DNA of 46,905 bases from a virus: the IMG/VR virus record IMGVR_UViG_3300031857_000342, positions 1-46,905 of that record. The stretch is one strand, 5' to 3'. The notes beneath the pieces were generated by a model. That model saw only the letters and a program-made list of their open reading frames with translations, was not told the DNA's origin and made no database searches. Positions 26,342 through 34,479 of the stretch are shown one piece after another. Each line of letters begins with the position of its first letter. The stretch's first letter is position 1. A program made the position numbers and the translations under genes.

Positions 26342-27991
26342 TTAGATGTCACCCAATGATTCGATTTGGATCAAACCATAGAATTCGGGACGAACAATCT
26401 TCTTAGCATAACGTGTCATTACGCCTTTACGTGGTGTAAAGTTTGTTGGATCGTATACCAATGGTGTCATTACGAGTGGGATATATGGAGCATATACCGC
26501 ACCTGTTTCGAGGAATTGTGTTCCACGGAAACCAACCAATACTTGATTTTCAAGCATGTATGGGTTCTTATAAACAGTAATTCTACCATTAAGTTGACCA
26601 ACTTTTTGTACACCCATTGCAAACTTCATACCTTCACCATCAACTGCATATCCAGGCATTGATTCAAGAAGTGTAGCAACTTGAGGGGAACAAACCAAGA
26701 AGTTTGCACCACCACGAAGTGTCTTCTGATGAATAATGTTAGATACTTTTTGAATCTTAGTGCCAAGTGTTTGGAACCAAGTTTGTTGATTGAAAGCAGA
26801 TGCCTGTGCCTGAGCAGCTGAATAATCTGCAAAGAGACCTGTAGCAGCATCGTATGTACGACCAACACGTGCAGACCATCTTTCTGTTGTTTGAGCATTC
26901 TTGATAAGCATATCGAGAATTTCAAGGTCAATTTCTTGAGAAATGTACTCGGACAACATTGATGTTAATTCTGCTTCAGCATCGATTGAGTGATAAGCAT
27001 TCAAGTCTTGTGCAAATTCAGGTGTCCAAACTGCCTTCAACTTACGTGTTTTCGCTACAATTGGCTCAGAACGAAGTTCTAAGTTCAATTCAGGAATGTC
27101 AAGTGTTGCACCTGTTTGTGTTGCACCTTCTTCAAAGTCACCACGGCTTGTTGCAGTTGGTTGCTTTTCATACCATACCATAGCATCACCAATTGTACCA
27201 GTCTTACGAACAACGAATGTTACTTGAGAATCTGCTGTATTGGATGTTGTGTACTGTGGATAGTATTCGAGAATACCTGAACCACTAATTTTGAAAGCAC
27301 GAATCGCTTCTTTATCATGGTTATCCATTGACAAAGCGGATACTGTAACTGTTTCAATATCACCCGCGGCTAAATCAGCTGCAAAAGCATCTTCAAATTC
27401 TGAATCGAATTGATAGATTGAAGGTGTTGATGTTGATACTGAACCATATGCACAGTTACCAGCATTAACTGTTGATGGTGTTGCGGTGAGGAGAGAAGTT
27501 GTTGCTTCATTGATTGAATAACCAAATCTGCCTGCACCATAAAGACCACCTGTAGGATCAGCATTTTTAGCTTCTTTACCTGTTACACCAAATACTGAAT
27601 CTGCTTGTGAATCTTTACCAGCACCTGTTGCAAATCCAGGTTGTGCTGTTCCATATTTGAAATCGAGGAAGAATACGAGACCTGATGGCAAACTCATTGG
27701 TTGCACGGAAACGAAATCTTTAGCAGCGATTTCTGAGAAAATACGGCGAACCAAAGGAAGAGCTACGCCAGCCCATTCTTCGGAACCACCTTGTGTACCT
27801 GTACGATTTGATTCATCGATAAGTTGTTTTGCCTGATTTTCGAGAAGAACAGCAATACCGTTCTTTTCATACTCTGCTGAAATGTTGTCAAGAAGGCCAG
27901 ATTTCTCCCACTTCTTAACAATGCCTTTGTTTTCTTCAAGTAGGCGTCTATGAGCATTAGTCGTAGAGCCTAAAAGTGATTGTATACTCAT
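26342..27991 (-). CDS. gp23: Major capsid protein (gp23-like)
   Basis: A 549-residue HK97-fold capsid protein of the T4 gp23 type (T4: 521). Landmarks are an N-terminal charged prosegment, the conserved LPLVRRIFSEIAAKDFVSVQPM (from about residue 78) and SLPSGLVFFLDFKYG segments, a central insertion (about 120-290), KLKAVWTPEFAQDL (about 317-330), and the C-terminal VYAPYIPLVMTPLVYDP and YGLIQIESLGDI. An Ile-Asp-Glu at 58-60 is a candidate prohead-protease cleavage site, close to Glu65 in T4 gp23. The ATG has AGGA seven bases upstream. The gene follows scaffold and precedes the strongest terminator here. Confidence 0.95.
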   Translation of the reverse strand: MSIQSLLGSTTNAHRRLLEENKGIVKKWEKSGLLDNISAEYEKNGIAVLLENQAKQLIDESNRTGTQGGSEEWAGVALPLVRRIFSEIAAKDFVSVQPMSLPSGLVFFLDFKYGTAQPGFATGAGKDSQADSVFGVTGKEAKNADPTGGLYGAGRFGYSINEATTSLLTATPSTVNAGNCAYGSVSTSTPSIYQFDSEFEDAFAADLAAGDIETVTVSALSMDNHDKEAIRAFKISGSGILEYYPQYTTSNTADSQVTFVVRKTGTIGDAMVWYEKQPTATSRGDFEEGATQTGATLDIPELNLELRSEPIVAKTRKLKAVWTPEFAQDLNAYHSIDAEAELTSMLSEYISQEIDLEILDMLIKNAQTTERWSARVGRTYDAATGLFADYSAAQAQASAFNQQTWFQTLGTKIQKVSNIIHQKTLRGGANFLVCSPQVATLLESMPGYAVDGEGMKFAMGVQKVGQLNGRITVYKNPYMLENQVLVGFRGTQFLETGAVYAPYIPLVMTPLVYDPTNFTPRKGVMTRYAKKIVRPEFYGLIQIESLGDI

Positions 27992-28008
27992 TGTTTTATC
28001 CTAAATTA

Positions 28009-29148
28009 TTATTTTAAACCAGCTAATTTACGTAAACGGCTCGCCATGTCATCACCTTCATTGATGATTGTTTTTGGACGAGTGCTTGCAATTGGTTTAC
28101 TTGCAAACGATTCTTTCAAAGGTTTAACGTTAGTCTTAGCTGACTTTAATGCCTCAGAAAGGGTTGCAAACACCAATTTAACTTCTCGCAAGCTAGAAGC
28201 ACGATCAAAGTTTTCAATAACCGTGAGTTTTTGATTCTCAGTCAAGGAATGCTTCTTGAAAATTTTGTTAGAGAACAAAAGTTTTGAATTCAAGAGATTA
28301 ACTTCATTGATTTTTGAACGCAAGAATGTGATTACCGCATATGCTTCACGTAGTTTAGCATTTGCTTCTTCTAATTCCTCATCGCTCTTAGCTTCATCAA
28401 CTTTTTCTTCTTCATCTTCTTCTTCACGAAGAGCACGAAGAATTTCGTTAATGTCCAATTCACTTGCTTCATCAACTTTTTCTTCTTTATCATCTTCTTC
28501 ACGTATTGCACGAAGAATTTCGTTAACGTCTTCATCTTCTTCTTTAGCTTCGTCAACTTTTTCTTCTTCTTCCTCAACAAGCTGTACCACTTTTTGACTT
28601 CCAGCAGGATCTTGTGTAGAATCATCAGAAGCTTTTGCAGATGGTTTTTTGTTATCGCCTTTACCGATTTCTGAAGAGCCTAAATCTTCTTCTAACTGAC
28701 GGATAATCTCCATCAAGTCTTCATCAATTTCTTCTTCATCTTCGTTTTCAGCTTCACCCATAGGTTCTTCATCAGAATGTTCAGCCTCATATCGGCCTTC
28801 TTCTTTAGTCTCATCCTCTGGATTTTCCATCTCTGCAAAGTACTCATCTACTTCATCGTAGTTAGCACCTTCTTCTTTTTTCTCACCGTGAGCTTCATCA
28901 TCGTGTCCGCCCTCGTCACCTTCTGTTTCGTCTTCTCCCTCACCCATAGCAAATTCATTAAAGAAACCTTCTTCTTCAACCTCTTTGGATTCTTCATCAT
29001 CCATTTCGGCCTCTTCGGAAAGCTTTTGTGAAAGCATGGATTGGAGACGTGGTGTGAAAGCTTCTTCTAAAGCAAGTTTCGCGTTTGCAAGAGCAACTTC
29101 ACGAACTGCTTTAGCATCTGCTATCGCTTCTTTAAGTAAGTCATTCAT
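28009..29148 (-). CDS. gp22: Prohead core scaffold protein (gp22-like)
   Basis: A 379-residue, very acidic protein. The middle (about 60-270) is dominated by Glu/Asp, with a unit of type EEKVDEA and NEILRAxREE recurring in three partly repeated copies (about 190-260). The C-terminal region, with INEVNLLNSKLLFSNKIFKK, VIENFDRASSLREVKLVFAT and a final ASRLRKLAGLK, matches the conserved part of gp22-type scaffolds in T4-like phages. It would form the core around which the capsid assembles and be degraded by the prohead protease. I chose ATG 29148 (GGAG seven bases upstream); an upstream TTG would add 13 residues without a binding site. It stops 18 bases before the capsid start codon. Confidence 0.85.
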   Translation of the reverse strand: MNDLLKEAIADAKAVREVALANAKLALEEAFTPRLQSMLSQKLSEEAEMDDEESKEVEEEGFFNEFAMGEGEDETEGDEGGHDDEAHGEKKEEGANYDEVDEYFAEMENPEDETKEEGRYEAEHSDEEPMGEAENEDEEEIDEDLMEIIRQLEEDLGSSEIGKGDNKKPSAKASDDSTQDPAGSQKVVQLVEEEEEKVDEAKEEDEDVNEILRAIREEDDKEEKVDEASELDINEILRALREEEDEEEKVDEAKSDEELEEANAKLREAYAVITFLRSKINEVNLLNSKLLFSNKIFKKHSLTENQKLTVIENFDRASSLREVKLVFATLSEALKSAKTNVKPLKESFASKPIASTRPKTIINEGDDMASRLRKLAGLK

Positions 29149-29191
29149 TTGAAATCTCCAACTATTTGGTGTTATTATCAACGCCAATCAA

Positions 29192-29248
29192 TAAAAAAAA
29201 GTATAGACCCCATATATTAAGATATTATAATTTCTTAATTGAATAGGG
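29192..29248 (-). terminator. Possible weak terminator between bS21 and scaffold genes
   Basis: An AT-rich stem (ATTAAGA/TCTTAAT, 29216-29239), extended by imperfect ACCC/GGGT pairing to about 29207-29248, is followed on the minus strand after six bases by eight T. Its low GC content makes it uncertain. The rest of the 147-base gap holds an ATATTTAT motif (29259-29266) and no further gene. Confidence 0.35.
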
Positions 29249-29295
29249 TATTATTATTATAAATATCAGCTATTTTTTAAAAACATGAAAAAAAA

Positions 29296-29526
29296 TCAAA
29301 AATTTTCCATGTCTAATTTTTTTTGTCTTCTAACAGCCGCATTTTTTCTTTCTACACGGCGTTTTGAAGGTTTTACATATTCCATTCTTTCTTTATATTC
29401 TTCTAAGATTCCGGCCTCTTTTACCTTTCTCTTAAAAATCTTTATCATTATGTCAATATCCATTCCATTTGCCTTTACTTTTACATGGGCTGGTTTTGGT
29501 GTTGTACTATAAACTCTGTCACTCAT
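29296..29526 (-). CDS. rpsU: Ribosomal protein bS21 homologue
   Basis: A 76-residue basic protein with the bS21 layout: an N-terminal strand (HVKVKANGMDIDIMIKIF), the central FKRKVKEAGILEEYKERMEY, then VKPSKRRVERKNAAVRRQKK. Bacterial bS21 has the same FKR, AGIL/AGVL, EYxKPS and basic C-terminal helix in the same spacing and is about 60-70 residues long. bS21 is a small-subunit protein near the 3' end of 16S rRNA and the mRNA channel. Phage copies are known from large phages and metagenomes and are thought to exchange into host ribosomes. The ATG has AGGA six bases upstream. Its place inside the head operon implies late expression. Confidence 0.88.
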   Translation of the reverse strand: MSDRVYSTTPKPAHVKVKANGMDIDIMIKIFKRKVKEAGILEEYKERMEYVKPSKRRVERKNAAVRRQKKLDMENF

Positions 29527-29537
29527 AACATATCCTT

Positions 29538-30143
29538 TTATTTGTTTTTTATTTCGTAGAATCTACTGAAGTGTCTTCCTATATTTTCGTAGATAGATTC
29601 TAAGTTTCTTTGTAATTTTGTTATTTTTTCACTTAACTTTTCAAATTCTTTGAAGGATTCTTTTAATTGTTTTGAGTTTCTTGATGTTGATATACCATCA
29701 AACCAATCACCAGATTCTTCAATCATATTTTTACTTGCAAATTCAACCATACTTTTTATTTCCGCAACCGCCTGTGGCAATTGATTGGATCTATAAATCA
29801 AATTTTCATAATTTTTATAGTTTGATATTGCTTCTATGTATTGTTTTTTTTGTTCAGGGGTTAATTTTTTAACACTAAAACGTTCTTTCATAACTTCTTC
29901 AACCGCATCGGAAACTAATTGATTTAGTTCTTCCCTTGATATTTTTTTCGATTTATCGGTTTCACTAACTTTTGTTGGAAGCCCTTTATGTTTGGTACTC
30001 GCATATTTCTCCAATTCCTTTTCAGACATAGCATCTGCCAATTTTTTAATTTTTGGACTTACTTTTGAATCAGGAACATCACCTCTTTTATAGGCAAGTG
30101 CCAATCCCATCAATTTTTGCTGCTGTTGAGAAAATGCCGGCAT
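29538..30143 (-). CDS. DUF3008-like N-terminal domain with coiled-coil C-terminus
   Basis: A 201-residue protein. The first 55 residues (MPAFSQQQQKLMGLALAYKR, then SPKIKKLADAMSEKELEKYA and STKHKGLP) match the small DUF3008 family common in phages and bacteria, whose function is unknown. The remainder (about 60-201) is Lys/Glu-rich and helical, with long coiled coils. I chose the second of two adjacent ATGs (30143), which overlaps the protease stop by one base and has GGAG seven bases upstream. The position between prohead protease and scaffold suggests a prohead core or assembly protein, which is inference. Confidence 0.72.
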   Translation of the reverse strand: MPAFSQQQQKLMGLALAYKRGDVPDSKVSPKIKKLADAMSEKELEKYASTKHKGLPTKVSETDKSKKISREELNQLVSDAVEEVMKERFSVKKLTPEQKKQYIEAISNYKNYENLIYRSNQLPQAVAEIKSMVEFASKNMIEESGDWFDGISTSRNSKQLKESFKEFEKLSEKITKLQRNLESIYENIGRHFSRFYEIKNK

Positions 30144-30805
30144 CATCTATCTCCAATTATACATTCACAAACATTTCCTATTTCACAAATAATGTTTGTT
30201 ATATTATTATGAATACGATTTAATTTTTGGTCTACAATATATTTTTTATTATGACCAACCGATTCAGTTATTATATTCTCGTTTACACCACCTTTAACGG
30301 GGAACATAAAGGCACCATGTGTTGATGGGTTTGATACGAAATCCCATCCAATCAATTCAAAATCGTCTTGTACTTCAACTGTACTTTCGTTTATTTCTCT
30401 CACTGAACCCAATCCTCTCGATGAAATACCTAAACGAATGCCAGCCATCAATAGATTTTTTAGTATATTTCCCGATGGTGTTGGTAGGATTTCAACACGA
30501 CCAACTACATCATCACCAACCCACTTTACACCCAAAACGTTGTGACAAACATTTTTAAGGTTTATTACCGATGAATCGGGATGATCTAACTCACCTAAAG
30601 CTCTATTTTCTTTTATGTTAGTCTCGGCATATTTCTTAACTTCTCGCATTAGAATCTTTTTAGGATATATTCTACCATTTTGATTCTTTGCTTCCGCTCT
30701 CTGTAAGACTCCTTCTACGATAACACGACCATTTTTTGACGTTGATTCGTTTATCTGCGATGGACTCACTTGAAATAGCATAGTGTCTATGAGTAATTGT
30801 TTCAT
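30143..30805 (-). CDS. gp21: Prohead core protease (gp21-like)
   Basis: A 220-residue serine protease of the T4 gp21 (U9/herpes assemblin-like) type; T4 gp21 is 212 aa. Expected elements are present: GVLQRAEAKNQNGRIYPKK (about 32-50), ALGELDHPDSSVINL with catalytic His75, VGRVEILPTPSGN (about 101-113), and GISSRGLGSV with the probable nucleophile Ser128 or Ser129. It cleaves scaffold and capsid proteins during head maturation. I chose ATG 30805, just after the upstream stop, with GGGTG six bases upstream; an in-frame ATG at 30823 lies inside the previous gene. It overlaps the next start by one base. Confidence 0.92.
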   Translation of the reverse strand: MKQLLIDTMLFQVSPSQINESTSKNGRVIVEGVLQRAEAKNQNGRIYPKKILMREVKKYAETNIKENRALGELDHPDSSVINLKNVCHNVLGVKWVGDDVVGRVEILPTPSGNILKNLLMAGIRLGISSRGLGSVREINESTVEVQDDFELIGWDFVSNPSTHGAFMFPVKGGVNENIITESVGHNKKYIVDQKLNRIHNNITNIICEIGNVCECIIGDR

Positions 30806-30806
30806 G

Positions 30807-31328
30807 TTAAGCACCCAATTCATTTATTTTTTTAGTTATCCTGTTCACTCTTTCTGATATTTTTCTCATTCTTGATATTGAAGAGCCCCACAATGTTCTT
30901 TGGTCAACACTCATTTCTGTTTTTAATTTAAGTGCATGTTCTACTGCACGTTCAACTTCATACATACTTTTATTTATACTCTGTATGGAATCATTTATTT
31001 TTCTATTCGTACTTCTTGTATCATCATTCTTATAATCTTTATAAGTAGCTTCTTGTAGAATGTCCATCATTTTTTTATAATCGGATTTTGATTCAGTTGC
31101 ATATACGGGCTTAAAATGTTTGTGTTTACTTTTACCAACAGTTTTATATCCAAACATTTCTGCCCTATCTTTTACGTGCTTTTCAAAATCGTCTTCATCT
31201 TTAGCAAAAGCTTTGGGGGTTTGATAACCGTCAACGTTTGCAGTGACATTACCCGCTCCACCTTCATCTTCAAATATTCTGAAGTCTTCTGATTCCAATA
31301 TTTTTTTTATGAATTGTTCCGTCTTCAT
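30807..31328 (-). CDS. Hypothetical protein in the prohead core region
   Basis: A 173-residue protein starting at ATG 31328 (AGGT six bases upstream); the longer frame to 31418 would lie inside the previous gene. The N-terminal half is acidic and contains GYQTPKAFAKDEDD and MFGYKTVGKSKHKHFKPVY. The C-terminal half (about 95-170) is helical, probably a coiled coil, with alternating charges. I do not recognise a named family. In T4 the small core proteins gp67 and gp68 are encoded between portal and protease, so a prohead core role is plausible from position only. Confidence 0.65.
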   Translation of the reverse strand: MKTEQFIKKILESEDFRIFEDEGGAGNVTANVDGYQTPKAFAKDEDDFEKHVKDRAEMFGYKTVGKSKHKHFKPVYATESKSDYKKMMDILQEATYKDYKNDDTRSTNRKINDSIQSINKSMYEVERAVEHALKLKTEMSVDQRTLWGSSISRMRKISERVNRITKKINELGA

Positions 31329-31332
31329 ACAA

Positions 31333-31644
31333 TTACCTAATAACTTGGTTTCTAAATAAGGCATATACATTCGATCCGCCTTCAATGTGGGAAACTGATA
31401 ACTCATAGACTTGTCCATCTTTTAAATGAGCTAAGTTTATAGTACCACCATCGCTTAAATGTGCTGTTCCAGCCGCGGTTCCTATAGGCATGAGAGCACC
31501 AACACCGTAGTTAGATCCCGTAAACCATGTTGTTCCAGAAACTGACATAGATTTTTTCCATTTACCAGGGTGTCCTAATCTCTTAAAATCAGTTGCAGAT
31601 GATGTTGGATAACTATACGGATGTATTTCATTTGGTGTTGACAT
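31333..31644 (-). CDS. Small beta-rich hypothetical structural protein
   Basis: A 103-residue protein rich in Gly, Ser and Thr with short strands, including KSMSVSGTTWFTGSNYGVGA, TINLAHLKDGQVYELSVSHI and a terminal NVYALFRNQVIR. It has no signal peptide or membrane segment. The composition suits a small virion surface or decoration protein. Its ATG overlaps the stop of the preceding gene by one base (TAATG), with GGAG six bases upstream, and it stops five bases before the next gene. Family not recognised; virion role inferred from composition and position. Confidence 0.68.
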   Translation of the reverse strand: MSTPNEIHPYSYPTSSATDFKRLGHPGKWKKSMSVSGTTWFTGSNYGVGALMPIGTAAGTAHLSDGGTINLAHLKDGQVYELSVSHIEGGSNVYALFRNQVIR

Positions 31645-32486
31645 TATTTACTCCACGATAAATCTTCTATTAAACTGTAATATCTTAATATAGCAGATAC
31701 ATGATTTTCTTCAACCTTTTTAATGTTTTCATATTCATCCAATAGGTTTACTATTTCTGCTAATTTTATTTTTAATGATTTGTCTTGTACCCTGTGGATG
31801 TTCTTTGTGAAGATTTCTCTCAAAGCAACCGCTTCAGCTTGCACCATAGACTTAAAATTGTTGGTATTACTTACATTACTTATGTATTCACGTAAAATTA
31901 CCTTTTGTGAGTCATTTAAATCGCTATATTTTTTGTTGAATTTTTCTACTAAAAGTTTTTGCGATAGAAGTCTTAGGTCTTTTGGTTGGGTTGATAAATC
32001 TACTGTTTCATTTATCACAGTGGTTGGTGTCTTTGATGTTATATTCTCTAATATGGTAATCCTTGATTTTGTCAATTCCATTGGATTATCCATTTCTTTG
32101 TACTCAAATATTTTGTATATTGAGGCCAAAAGTTTATAATTTTGTACTTTTGTTTGGAAGAAGGAATTAATATCAAAATTTTCTTTGATTGCCTTTATCA
32201 ACTCGTATTTTTCTTGGCTCAACTTTTGTCTGTCCAATCCTTTACGTGTTTTTATAGCAGCTTCGATAAGCATACATGCTTTATTATCGGATTTTAACTT
32301 TTCATCCGATAGAGTCTTATAAAGTTTATACTCTTTTATCAATTCGGTATTTTTACCAAAGTGCTTTCGCAATAGTTGAATTGCTACAGACTCCTTTGAT
32401 GAAATAATATCCGATGTTATTTGGCGGGTTAAAAGCTCAAATAACATTCCAGTATTTTTAAACTTTGAATGTTTTATTTTCTTCAT
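31644..32486 (-). CDS. Conserved T4-like hypothetical protein downstream of portal
   Basis: A 280-residue, mainly helical, Lys-rich protein beginning MKKIKHSKFKNTGMLFELLT. This start, and the EKYELIKAIKENFDINSFF and NYKLLASIYKIFEY segments, recall a conserved but uncharacterised family encoded next to the portal gene in marine T4-like phages. I chose ATG 32486; the frame extends to a TTG at 32501, but neither has an obvious Shine-Dalgarno. An ATATTTAT motif lies 34 bases upstream. A head assembly role is inferred from position. Confidence 0.68.
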   Translation of the reverse strand: MKKIKHSKFKNTGMLFELLTRQITSDIISSKESVAIQLLRKHFGKNTELIKEYKLYKTLSDEKLKSDNKACMLIEAAIKTRKGLDRQKLSQEKYELIKAIKENFDINSFFQTKVQNYKLLASIYKIFEYKEMDNPMELTKSRITILENITSKTPTTVINETVDLSTQPKDLRLLSQKLLVEKFNKKYSDLNDSQKVILREYISNVSNTNNFKSMVQAEAVALREIFTKNIHRVQDKSLKIKLAEIVNLLDEYENIKKVEENHVSAILRYYSLIEDLSWSK

Positions 32487-32546
32487 ATTGTTTAATACCA
32501 ATTGTGTACACTTTCATAGAATAAATATAGAAAAAAAATTATTTAT

Positions 32547-34421
32547 TTACAATTCATCCAATAAATTGTTCTCATTCAACAAATTTGGTTCAATTTCTTC
32601 CTTTTTAGAGGCTGGTCTAAGACTTTCAGAGATGATTTCCTTAGTCTTTACCTTGAAATTACTCATACTACTAATAACACTTTCCATTCTTTTTGCTTCA
32701 GTTGATAATGCATTAGTATTCTTATTATTGGATTTCATTGAACGATTTATTTTTAATGTGTTTTCAACATCCTTTTTACCTATAGGATCTCTACCAAAAA
32801 CATGGTCATCTGTTCCATATTTTAGATTTTTAGCTGGTCTTCCTGAACCAGGCCATCCTCCTTCGGGCATTTCATTATCATTTATTTGTGACGTTTTTGC
32901 ACCACCTTTTGTATGCAATGAAGCAATATCATGTGGTGTACCGAAAGATTCCTTAGTTAATACAGGATCATTACCTTCGTTTTCTATCTGATTTTGTCTG
33001 AATATTTGCTTAATATCTTCTATTATTTCATTACGTTCAAATTCAGCCTCATCATCTGTTAAATTGAAAATATTACCATAGATATATTTCATAGATAACA
33101 ACTTTCTTTCCATTAACTGTCCAGCCAAATCAACCTTCTCTTTCATAAGAGCTATCTTTTCTTGTTCGTAAACAATCGATGGACCTGTTAATGCCAATTC
33201 AAAGTTAACCAAATCAGCATTTTCATATCCTTGAGCATAAAGATGGACAATAGCAATCTTTGTCAATTCGGATATTACTATTCTCTGAACTCGTTCAATT
33301 GTTCTTGCAAATCTAATGTCTAATGCAGCTAACGTTGCCTTACCTTCAGTTGTTTCATCATATCCCATGAATGCCTTTGGTATCTTCAAAGCTGCAAACA
33401 GTTTACTTTGTAGGTATTGAACATCCTCAATTGCTTGATATTGTAATCCCGGAAGTGTTTCTATTGTTGTTGCTGATTGAGCACCACGTACAGGCAAATA
33501 AAAATCTTCCAAAAGGTTTTGCATGTTGAAACGCAAATTATATTGTCCTGTTCGTTCATCAACGAATGGTACTTTTTTCATCTTGTTCATCATTTGAGAA
33601 ATATATTGGTCTACTTCACCTGGTGGTATATTTCCTATATCTACTTTGAATACACGTTTTTCGGGAGCTCTCATAATACGATGGATAAGCATAGCATCTT
33701 CCATAAGAAGAAGTTGCTTAAATAATTTTCTACCACCCTCTAACATTGACTTACCATACGGCAAAAAGTTTGTATCACCGATAAGTCTAAAGTGTGCTAT
33801 TTCATAATTTTGAAATTCACCCTTACCGAGTGGACCTTCATAAATGAACTTAGTCATATAAACGTGTTCAGGATCTGTTCCTTCTTCTCTTTGCATTTCA
33901 TATGGTGAAAAGGGTACACCGTTTGTCACGCCCAACCCTTCTTTAACGTCAAGGTATAAATAAAAATCACCGTATTTACATAGGTTACGAGTCCAAGGCC
34001 ATAAATTGTATTCTATATTTAATACATCATAAAAGAGATTACGTAAAATTTTACGTATATTATCGTTGTCTGTTTTTATGGTTAGTACATCACCTTGATC
34101 GTTTTTAAGTGTACTCTCATCAGAATAAATATCCAATGCAGACGCAACAATTGGATCGGTATCCATTGCCTCATAGTCTGTGTACAAATCTATTTTAGTG
34201 GCTGAAAATGAGTTGTATTGGTTGTAGACTGATATTGGGGTTCCTCTTGTACCATGTAATCTACCGTATCGGTCTATTACTTTTGAAGTATGTGGATTCC
34301 CGTCTGCTTGGTATCGAGCAGTATCTACTACTTTCAATCGTTTACCGCCAACATTTCTAACAACAACGTTTGTAGAGAATAATGTTTTTAGTCTATCAAA
34401 AAATGATCTTTTCTCACTCAT
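32547..34421 (-). CDS. gp20: Portal protein (gp20-like)
   Basis: A 624-residue portal of the T4 gp20 type (T4: 524), with an extended charged C-terminus. Signature segments are YEAMDTDPIVASALDIYSDE (about 83-102), EIAHFRLIGDTNFLPYGKS (about 207-225), LLMEDAMLIHRIMRAPEKR followed by VFKVDIGNIPP (about 237-266), and AALKIPKAFMGYDETTEGKA (about 345-364). It forms the dodecameric ring at one capsid vertex that docks terminase and later the neck. The ATG has AGGTG four bases upstream. The C-terminal 130 residues (about 495-624) are polar and low-complexity, probably disordered. Confidence 0.95.
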   Translation of the reverse strand: MSEKRSFFDRLKTLFSTNVVVRNVGGKRLKVVDTARYQADGNPHTSKVIDRYGRLHGTRGTPISVYNQYNSFSATKIDLYTDYEAMDTDPIVASALDIYSDESTLKNDQGDVLTIKTDNDNIRKILRNLFYDVLNIEYNLWPWTRNLCKYGDFYLYLDVKEGLGVTNGVPFSPYEMQREEGTDPEHVYMTKFIYEGPLGKGEFQNYEIAHFRLIGDTNFLPYGKSMLEGGRKLFKQLLLMEDAMLIHRIMRAPEKRVFKVDIGNIPPGEVDQYISQMMNKMKKVPFVDERTGQYNLRFNMQNLLEDFYLPVRGAQSATTIETLPGLQYQAIEDVQYLQSKLFAALKIPKAFMGYDETTEGKATLAALDIRFARTIERVQRIVISELTKIAIVHLYAQGYENADLVNFELALTGPSIVYEQEKIALMKEKVDLAGQLMERKLLSMKYIYGNIFNLTDDEAEFERNEIIEDIKQIFRQNQIENEGNDPVLTKESFGTPHDIASLHTKGGAKTSQINDNEMPEGGWPGSGRPAKNLKYGTDDHVFGRDPIGKKDVENTLKINRSMKSNNKNTNALSTEAKRMESVISSMSNFKVKTKEIISESLRPASKKEEIEPNLLNENNLLDEL

Positions 34422-34453
34422 TTAACACCTGTTATTTTAACTTTTACATGAAT

Positions 34454-34461
34454 ATAAATAT
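34454..34461 (-). promoter_or_regulatory. ATATTTAT promoter-like motif upstream of the portal gene
   Basis: The octamer (coding strand AACATATTTATATTC) lies 32 bases before the portal ATG, in the gap after terminase. Confidence 0.4.
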
Positions 34462-34479
34462 GTTTGAAAATTTTGAAAA

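Noticed and set aside
32502-32546. Terminator after the portal gene
   Set aside because: There is an eight-T run on the minus strand but no GC-containing stem before it.
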